Made by a program: the position numbers and the translations under genes
The notes under the pieces: generated by a model
What the model was told of the DNA's origin: nothing
The model's input: the letters and a program-made list of their open reading frames with translations, nothing else
Databases searched by the model: none
Assembly (NCBI RefSeq): GCF_050908995.1
Contig: NC_135124.1
Span: 1 to 64,000 of the forward strand
DNA length: 64,000 bases
Direction of reading: 5' to 3'
Source of the DNA: Andrena cerasifolii
Taxonomy: Eukaryota; Arthropoda; Insecta; Hymenoptera; Andrenidae
Shown: positions 54,731 through 64,000 of the stretch, in pieces
Layout: the number at the start of each line of letters is the position of its first letter
Position numbering within the stretch: position 1 is the stretch's first letter

Positions 54731-56101
54731 CCGATATTGAGAAACCGGTATTTAAAAACCGATATTAAAAAACCGTTAGTGAAAAACCGATATTGAAAAA
54801 CCGATATTGAAAAACCGATATTGAAAACTCGATAATGCAAAACCGATATTGCAAAACCGATATTGAAAAAGCGATTTTGAAACCGATATTGAAAACCGAT
54901 ATTGAAAAACCGATATTTCAAAACCGACATTTCAAAACCGATATTGAAAAACCGATATTGCAAAACCGATATTGAAAAACCGATAATGAAAATCCAATAT
55001 TGAAAACCCGATATTGAAAAACCGATATTGAAAAACCGATATTGAAAAACCGATATTGAAACAGCGATATTGAAAAACCGATATTGAAACCGATATTAGA
55101 ACCGATATTGAAAAACCGTTATTGGAAAACCGATATTGAAAAACCGATATTGAAAAACCGATTTTGAAAAACCAATATTGGAAAACCGATATTGAAAAAC
55201 CGATATTGAAACCGATATTGAAACCAATAATGAAACCGATATTGCAATACCGATATTGAAAAACCGATATTGAAACCGATATTGAAACCGATATTGAAAA
55301 ACTGATATTTGAAAACCGATATCGAAAAACCGATATTGAAAAACCGATATTGAAAAACCGATATTGAAACCGATATTAGAACTGATATCGAAAAACTGAT
55401 ATTGCAAAACCGACACTGAAACAGCGATATTGAAAAACCGATTTTGAAACGGATATTAGAACCGATATTGAAAAACCGATATAGAAAAACCGATATTGAA
55501 AAACCGATATAGAAAAACCAATATTGAAAAACCGGTATTGAAAAACTGATATCGAAAAACTGATATTGCAAAACCGATATTGAAAAACCGATATTGAAAA
55601 ACCGATATTGAAACAGCGATATTGAAAAACCGGTATTTAAAAACCGATATTGAAAAACCGATATTGAATACCCGATATTGAAAAACCGATATTGAAACCG
55701 ATATTGAAACCGATAATGAAACCGATATTGCAAAACCGATATTGAAAAACCGATATTGAAAAACTGATATTGAAAAACCGATATTGAAAAACCGATATTA
55801 AAAACCGATATTGAAACCGATATTGCAAAACCGATATTGAAAAACCGATATTGAAAAAGCGATATTGCAAAACCGATATAGAAGAACCGATATGGAAAAA
55901 CCGATTTTGTAAAACCGATATTGAAACCGATATTGAAAAACGGATATTAAAACCGATATTGAAAAACCGAAATTAAAAAACCGATATTGGAAAACCGATA
56001 TTGAAAACCGATAATGCAAAACCGATATTGCAAAACCGATATTGCAAAACCGATATTGCAAAACCGATATTGAAAAAGCGATATTGAATAAGCGATATTG
56101 A

Positions 56102-57221
56102 TGTTACGAGCCGGGGCTGCGGCAACGCGAGAGGCCGGCGAGAAGGGTATTTCCCAAGGAATATGGTTAACGAATTTGTTAGTAAGGTGCGCGGACGAAC
56201 CTGATGCGAAATCAGGGAGCCGCTTGGATTATTGACGGCGAGGACGAACCTAATGCGAAATCAGGGAGCCTCTAGGAATGGAGTCAAGCGCGGACGAAAC
56301 TGGTGCGAAACCAGGGAGCTGTTCGGAGGTTGGTAGACTTACAGACGAACCTGGTGCGAAACCAGGGAGCTGTAGGATACGGACGAACCTGATGCGAAAT
56401 CAGGGAGCCGTAGGAGGGTTAAGCGTGGACGAACCCGATGCGAAATCGGGGAGCCACTAGGTTGGTAAAGGTTCCTTGTTCTGGATGAAAGGTTGCAAAC
56501 TAACCTGGTGCTAGGTCAGGGAGTCGCGGGAAATGTTATTAATGCCTCGTAACTCTTAATTTATATTCGATACAACTCGAGCGGTAAAGTTGTATCAGTG
56601 GGTGAGCGCTACTAAGTTTATAAGGATCGCTGGGTAAAAGATGGGTTTTAACGAATCAACTCGATTTAGAAGTGAACACCATTCGTGTATTCAAGATTGG
56701 TTGGTACAAATGTGAATGTCGCGGTTAAATAGTGTAATAAATGTGTGTAAATTACCACTAATTTGCTCGGTGTTGACGCACTGGCGATGCGGGGCGTACG
56801 AGCGGTTATTACAAAGTGCCCAATAGAATGTAAACCGAACTCGCGGATTCTATGGCGTCAACTATGATTCCCACGGAGACTTTAGCTCGATCTTACTGAA
56901 TTCAACCGACTCGGTACGAGCGTGACACGACGTTACTCTACGCGTAACTGTACTGCTTTTAACCGCAGAGGGTAGAAACCAAAGGGTTTATATAGTCCCG
57001 AAAATGAGTGGAGATGCATTTGAAATTTCCATATAAGGAAATTCTTCGGGGTCGTCGTCGTGTCACTCCCGTTCCCATGGTCGTGATCCAGATGGTCGAG
57101 ATCATGACCCCCCTTAGTGGTATGTGATAAGCAAAAGGATTTTAGGGCGTTTTCCCTTCGCAGACGCGAGCTCGAAAAGTGGTTGAGAGCGGCGTATGGG
57201 AAAAAATCCACATACGTAACA
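56102..57221. mobile_element. Solo-LTR-like element, copy 3 (1,120 bp)
   Basis: Same ends and TTGA duplications (56098-56101 and 57222-57225) as copies 1 and 2. Substitutions against copy 2 are 56281 G for T, 56299 A for C and 57012 A for G. The first turns a TAG into GAG and opens a 60-codon frame at 56278-56460, which I read as incidental. The second breaks the outermost inner-stem pair of the third hairpin. Hairpin array at 56191-56527. Confidence 0.7.
56191..56527 (+). repeat. Array of seven covarying hairpins (LTR copy 3)
   Basis: Same architecture as at 565-901. Hairpin 3 (56290-56322) has lost one inner-stem C-G pair through 56299 C to A. The other six are unchanged by eye. Confidence 0.83.
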
Positions 57222-57225
57222 TTGA

Positions 57226-60200
57226 GAAAGCGATATTGAAAAAGCGATATTGAAAAAGCGATATTGAAAAACCAATATTTTAAAACCGATATTGAAAAAC
57301 CGATATTGAAAAACCGATATTGAAAAACCGATATTGAAACCGATATTGAAAAACCGATATTGAAAAACCGATATTGAAAAACCGGTATTTAAAAACCGAT
57401 ATTGAAAAACCGTTATTGAAAAACCGATATTGAAAAACCGATATTGAAAACCCGATAATGCAAAACCGATATTGCAAAACCGATATTGAAAAAGCGATAT
57501 TGAAACCGATATTGAAAACCGATATTGAAAAACCGATATTGAAAAACCGATATTGAAATACCGATATTTCAAAACCGATATTGAAAAACCGATATTGCAA
57601 AACCGATATTGAAAAACCGATATTGAAAAACCGATAATGAAAAACCAATATTGAAAACCCGATATTGAAAAACCGATATTGAAACAGCGATATTGAAAAA
57701 CCGATATTGCAACCGATATTAGAAATGCTATTGAAAAACCGTTATTGAAAAACCGATATTGAAAAACCGATATTGAAAAACCGATATTGAAAAACCAATA
57801 TTGAAAAACCGATATTGAAAAACCGATATTGAAACCGATATTGAAACCAATAATGAAACCGATATTGCAAAACCGATATTGAAAAACCGATATTGAAACC
57901 GATATTGAAACCGATATTGAAAAACTGATATTTGAAAACCGATATCGAAAAACCGATATTGAAAACCGATATTGAAACCGATATTAGAACCGATATTGAA
58001 AAACCGATATTGAAAAACCGATATTGAAAAACCGATATTGAAACCGATATTGACACCGATAATGAAACCGATATTGCAAAACCGATATTGAAAAACCGAT
58101 ATTGAAAAACTGATAACGAAAAACTGATATTGCAAAACCGACATTGAAGCAGCGATATTGATAAACCGATATTGAAACCGATATTAGAACCGATATTGAA
58201 AAACCGATATAGAATAACCGATATTGAAAAACCGATATAGAAAAACCAATATTGAAAAACCGATATTGAAAAACTGATATCGAAAAACTGATATTGCAAA
58301 ACCGATATTGAAAAACAGATATTGAAAAACCGATATTGCAAAACCGATATTGCAAAACCGATATGGAAGAACCGATATGGAAAAACCGATATTGTAAAAC
58401 CGATATTGAAACCGATATTGAAAAACGGATATTGAAACCGATATTGAAAAACCGAAATTAAAAAACCGATATTGAAAAACCGATATTGAAAAACCGATAT
58501 TGAAACCGATATTGAAAAACCGATATTGAAAAACCGATATTGAAAAACCGGTATTTAAAAACTGATATTGAATACCCGATATTGAAAAACCGATATTGAA
58601 ACCGATATTGTAACCGATAATGAAACCGATATTGCAAAACCGATATTGAAAAACCGATATTGAAAAACTGATATCGAAAAACTGATATTGCAAAACCGAT
58701 ATTGAAACAGCGATATTGAAAAACCGATATTGAAACCGATATTGAAAAACGGATATTGAAACCGATATTGAAAAACCGAAATTAAAAAACCGATATTGAA
58801 AAACCGATATTGAAAAACCGATATTGCAAAACCGATATTGAAAAAGCGATATTGATAAACCGATATTGAAAAACCGATATTGCAAAACCGATATTGCAAA
58901 ACCGATATGGAAGAACCGATATGGAAAAACCGATATTGTAAAACCGATATTGAAACCGATATTGAAAAACGGATATTGAAACCGATATTGAAAAACCGAA
59001 ATTAAAAAACCGATACAGAAAAACCGATATTGAAAAACCGATATTGAAACGGATATTGAAAAATCGATATTGAAAAACCGATATTGAAACAGCGATATTG
59101 AAATATCGGTATTTAAAAACCGATATTGAAAAACCGATATTGAATACCCGATATTGAAAAACCGAAATTAAAAAACCGATATTAAAAAACCGATATTGAA
59201 AAACCGATAATGCAAAACCGATATTGCAAAACCGATATTGCAAAACCGATATTGAAAAACCGATATTGAAAAACCAATATTGAAAAACCGATATTGAAAA
59301 ACCGATATTGAAAAACCGATATTGCAAAACCGATATTGCAAAACCGATATTGCAAAACAGATATGGCAGAACCGATATGGAAAAACCGATATTGTAAAAC
59401 AGATATTGACACCGATATTGAAAAACGGATATTGAAAAACCGATATAGAAAAACCAATATTGAAAAACCGATATTGCAAAACCGATATTGAAAAACCGAT
59501 ATTGAAAAACCGATATTGAAAAACCGATATTGCAAAACCGATATTGAAACAGCGATATTGAAAAACCGGTATTTAAAAACCAATATTGAAAAACCGTTAT
59601 TGAAAAAACGATATTGAAAAACCGATATTGAAAAACCGATATTGCAAAACCGATATTGCAAAACCGATATGGAAGAACCGATATGGAAAAACCGATATTG
59701 TAAAACCGATATTGAAACCGATATTGAAAAACGGATATTGAAACCGATATTGAAAAACCGAAATTAAAAAACCGATATTGAAAAACCGTTATTGAAAAAC
59801 GGATATTGAAACAGCGATATTTAAAAACCGATATTGAAAAACCGTTATTGAAAAAACGATATTGAAAAACCGATATTGAAAAAGCGATATTGAAACCGAT
59901 ATTGAAAACCGATATTGAAAAACCGATATTTCAAAACCGATATTGAAAAACCGATATTGCAAAACCGATATTGAAAAACCGATATTGAAAAACCGATATT
60001 GAAAAACCGATATTGCAAAACCGATATTGCAAAACAGATATGGCAGAACCGATATGGAAAAACCGATATTGTAAAACCGATATTGAAACCGATATTGAAA
60101 AACGGATATTGAAAAACCGATATAGAAAAACCAATATTGAAAAACCGATATTGAAAAACTGATATCGAAAAACTGATATTGCAAAACCGATATTGAAAAA

Positions 60201-63200
60201 CCGATATTGAAAAACCGATATTGAAACAGCGATATTGAAAAACCGGTATTTAAAAAACGATATTGAAAAACCGATATAGAAAAACCGATATTGAAAACCC
60301 GATAATGCAAAACCGATATTGAAAAAGCGATATTGAAACCGATATTGAAAACCGATATTGAAAAACTGAAATTGAAAAACCGGTATTTAAAAACCGATAT
60401 TGAAAAACCGTTATTGAAAAAACGATATTGAAAAACCGGTATTTAAAAACCGATATTGAAAAACCGATATTGAAAAACCGATATTGAAACCGATATTGAA
60501 AAACGGATATTGAAAAACCGATATAGAAAAACCAATATTGAAAAACCGATATTGAAAAACTGATATCGAAAAACTGATATTGCAAAACCGATATTGAAAA
60601 ACCGATATTGAAAAACCGATATTGAAACAGCGATATTGAAAAACCGATATAGAAAAACCAATATTGAAAAACCGATATTAAAAACTGATATCGAAAAACT
60701 GATATTGCAAAACCGATATTGAAAAACTCATATCGAAAAACTGATATTGCAAACCCGATATTGAAAAACCGATATTGAAAAACCGATATTGAAACAGCGA
60801 TATTGAAATACCGGTATTTAAAAACCGATATTGAAAAACCGATATTGAAATACCGATATTTCAAAACCGATATTGAAAAACCGATATTGCAAAACCGATA
60901 TTGAAAAACCGATATTGAAAAACCGATAATGAAAAACCAATATTGAAAACCCGATATTGAAAAACCGATATTGAAAAACCGTTATTGAAAAAACGATATT
61001 GAAAAACCGATATTGAAAAACCGATATTGAAACCGATATTGAAACCGATATTGAAAAACTGATATTTGAAAACCGATATCGAAAAACCGATATTGAAAAA
61101 CCGATATTGAAACCGATATTAGAACCGATATTAGAACCGATTTTGAAAAACCGATATTGAAACCGATATTGAAACCAATAATGAAACCGATATTGCAAAA
61201 CCGATATTGAAAAACCGATATTGAAACCGATATTGAAACCGATATTGAAAAACTGATATTTGAAAACCGATATCGAAAAACCGATATTGAAAAACCGATA
61301 TTGAAACCGATATTAGAACCGATATTAGAACCGATTTTGAAAAACCGATATTGAAAAACCGATATTGAAAAACCGATATTGAAACCGATATTGACACCGA
61401 TAATGAAACCGATATTGCAAAACCGATATTGAAAAACCGATATTGAAAAACTGATAACGAAAAACTGATATTGCAAAACCGACATTGAAGCAGCGATATT
61501 GAAAAACCGATATTGAAACCGATATTAGAACCGATATTGAAAAACCGATATAGAAAAACCGATATTGAAAAACCGATATAGAAAAACCAATATTGAAAAA
61601 CCGATATTGAAAAACTGATATCGAAAAACTGATATTGCAAAACCGATATTGAAAAACAGATATTGAAAAACCGATATTGCAAAACCGATATTGCAAAACC
61701 GATATGGAAGAACCGATATGGAAAAACCGATATTGTAAAACCGATATTGAAACCGATATTGAAAAACGGATATTGAAACCGATATTGAAAAACCGAAATT
61801 AAAAAACCGATATTGAAAAACCGATATTGAAAAACCGATATTGAAACCGATATTGAAAAACCGATATTGAAAAACCGATATTGAAAAACCGGTATTTAAA
61901 AACTGATATTGAATACCCGATATTGAAAAACCGATATTGAAACCGATATTGTAACCGATAATGAAAACGATATTGCAAAACCGATATTGAAAAACCGATA
62001 TTGAAAAACTGATATCGAAAAACTGATATTGCAAAACCGATATTGAAACAGCGATATTGAAAAACCGATATTGAAACCGATATTGAAAAACGGATATTGA
62101 AACCGATATTGAAAAACCGAAATTAAAAAACCGATATTGAAAAACCGATATTGAAAAACCGATATTGCAAAACCGATATTGAAAAAGCGATATTGAAAAA
62201 CCGATATTGAAAAACCGATATTGCAAAACCGATATTGCAAAACCGTTATTGAAAAAACGATATTGAAAAACCGATATTGAAAAAGCGATATTGAAACCGA
62301 TATTGAAAACCGATATTGAAAAACCGATATTTCAAAACCGATCTTGAAAAACCGATATTGCAAAACCGATATTGAAAAACCGATATTGAAAAACCGAAAT
62401 TAAAAAACCGATATTGCAAAACCGATATTGAAAAACCGATATTGCAAAACCGATATTGAAAAAGCGATATTGAAAAACCGATATTGAAAAACCGATATTG
62501 CAAAACCGATATTGCAAAACCGTTATTGAAAAAACGATATTGAAAAACCGATATTGAAAAACCGATATTAAAAACCGATATTGAAAAACCGATATTGAAA
62601 AACCGATAATGCAAAACCGATATTGCAAAACCGATATTGAAAAACCGATATTGAAAAACTGATATCGAAAAACTGATATTGCAAAACCGATATTGAAACA
62701 TCGATATTGAAAAACCGATATTGAAACCGATATTAGAACCGATATTGCAAAACCGATATTGAAAAAGCGATATTGAAAAACCGATATTGAAAAACCAATA
62801 TTGCAAAACCGGTATAGAAGAACCGATATGGAAAAACCGATTTTGTAAAACCGATATTGAAAACCCGATAATGCAAAACCGATATTGCAAAACCGATATT
62901 GAAAAACGGATATTAAAACCGATATTGAAAAACAGAAATTAAAAAACCGATATTGAAAAACCGATATTGAAAAACCGATAATGCAAAACCGATATTGCAA
63001 AACCGATATTGCAAAACCGATATTGAAAAAGCGATATTGAATAAGCGATATTGAAAAACCGATATTGAAAAACCAATATTTTAAAACCGATTTTGAAAAA
63101 CCGATATTGAAAAACCGATATTGAAACCGATATTGAAAAACCGATATTGAATAACCGATATAGAAAAACCGATATTGAAAAACCGATATAGAAAAACCAA

Positions 63201-64000
63201 TATTGAAAAACCGGTATTGAAAAACTGATATCGAAAAACTGATATTGCAAAACCGATATTGAAAAACCGATATTGAAACAGCGATATTGAAAAACCGGTA
63301 TTTAAAAACCGATATTGAAAAACCGATATTGAATACCCGATATTGAAAAACCGATATTGAAACCGATATTGAAACCGATAATGAAACCGATATTGCAAAA
63401 CCGATATTGAAAAACCGATATTGAAAAACTGATATTGAAAAACCGATATTGAAAAACCGATATTAAAAACCGATATTGAAAAACCGATATTGAAAAACCG
63501 ATAATGCAAAACCGATATTGCAAAACCGATATTGAAAAACCGATATTGAAAAACTGATATCGAAAAACTGATATTGCAAAACCGATATTGAAACATCGAT
63601 ATTGAAAAACCGATATTGAAACCGATATTAGAACCGATATTGCAAAACCGATATTGAAAAAGCGATATTGAAAAACCGATATTGAAAAACCAATATTGCA
63701 AAACCGGTATAGAAGAACCGATATGGAAAAACCGATTTTGTAAAACCGATATTGAAAACCCGATAATGCAAAACCGATATTGCAAAACCGATATTGAAAA
63801 ACGGATATTAAAACCGATATTGAAAAACAGAAATTAAAAAACCGATATTGAAAAACCGATATTGAAAAACCGATAATGCAAAACCGATATTGCAAAACCG
63901 ATATTGCAAAACCGATATTGAAAAAGCGATATTGAATAAGCGATATTGAAAAACCGATATTGAAAAACCAATATTTTAAAACCGATTTTGAAAAACCGAT
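57226..64000 (+). repeat. 14-bp satellite array, segment 5
   Basis: Satellite in the same orientation to the window edge. It follows 4014-6834 up to 60045, then resembles the 38.7-39.5 kb and 33-34 kb strings, then 61487-62143 matches the flanks of the foldback element without the insertion (offset 27,166 bp on its left). The last 1.45 kb matches 53226-54681. No gene is visible. Confidence 0.97.

Larger units (their letters stand above)
35938..56097 (+). repeat. 14-bp satellite array, segment 4 (20.2 kb)
   Basis: Satellite in the same orientation as before. Its right half is richer in aaaacccgataatg, aaaaccgattttg, aaacatcgatattg and aaaaacagaaatta-type units, and it lacks the marker hairpin of the left part. 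About 35938-37230 matches 40665-41957 (offset 4,727 bp). It ends in the left TTGA of LTR copy 3 (56098-56101). No gene is visible. Confidence 0.97.
55587..60045 (+). repeat. 4.46-kb segmental copy of 2376-6834
   Basis: Offset 53,212 bp through the LTR-like block and 53,211 bp after it. It carries LTR copy 3 and the satellite on both sides. The match ends at 6834/60045, where caaaacagatatggca is followed by aaacc on the left and gaacc on the right. One extra 14-bp unit and one A-tract difference lie left of the LTR. Confidence 0.87.

Noticed and set aside
56278..56460. 60-codon + strand frame with DEPGAKPGS-like repeats
   Set aside because: It exists only because 56281 T to G removed a TAG in copy 3. 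The repeats are the hairpin units read as protein, and their spacing is not in frame.
1..64000. CENP-B box or DREF/BEAF-type sites (CGATA in every monomer)
   Set aside because: No match to the CENP-B box. CGATA is part of the consensus, so its density is a by-product of the repeat, and those proteins are known only from particular lineages.

Overview
The window is non-coding satellite DNA. About 59 kb of the 64 kb is one uninterrupted-orientation array of a 14-bp monomer (consensus aaaaaccgatattg on the + strand, about 29% GC) mixed with 12- and 13-bp length variants. I estimate roughly 4,300 monomers. I found no protein-coding gene, rRNA, tRNA or CRISPR array. The organism is a eukaryote. 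A solo-LTR-like block and a palindromic Tc1/mariner-type MITE fit an arthropod, probably an insect, but nothing fixes the species. The region is probably heterochromatic (pericentromeric, subtelomeric or sex-chromosome), which is inference.

Layout: 1-475, 1600-2885, 4014-34742, 35938-56097 and 57226-64000 are satellite. Three copies of one 1,120-bp block (476-1595, 2890-4009, 56102-57221) interrupt it. Each begins TGTTACG, ends CGTAACA and is flanked by the 4-bp direct repeat TTGA, as expected of a solo LTR. The flanking satellite is also the same in all three, so they are copies of one insertion amplified with its surroundings. A single 1,191-bp foldback element (34745-35935) has two 553-bp arms that I could distinguish at only two positions, an 85-bp loop and TA on both sides.

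The satellite has a visible duplication history. Adjacent two-copy or near-two-copy repeats have periods of 2,414, 3,986, 3,952, 4,573, 1,621, 3,251 and 895 bp, and others lie further apart (3,856 bp; 2,535 bp; about 53.2 kb; 9,319 bp). Several overlap or nest, as expected from successive unequal exchanges. A marker hairpin occurs 18 times, nearly all between 5.9 and 31.7 kb, while a 14-bp perfect palindrome is confined to 29-61 kb, so the two halves carry different variant families.

The most interesting signal is inside the LTR-like block. Seven 33-nt hairpins of identical architecture (4-bp outer stem, asymmetric internal loop, 6-bp inner stem, 5-nt loop) differ in sequence, yet paired changes keep the stems intact at several positions. 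They look like a repeated structured element carried by a mobile element and then amplified with a satellite.
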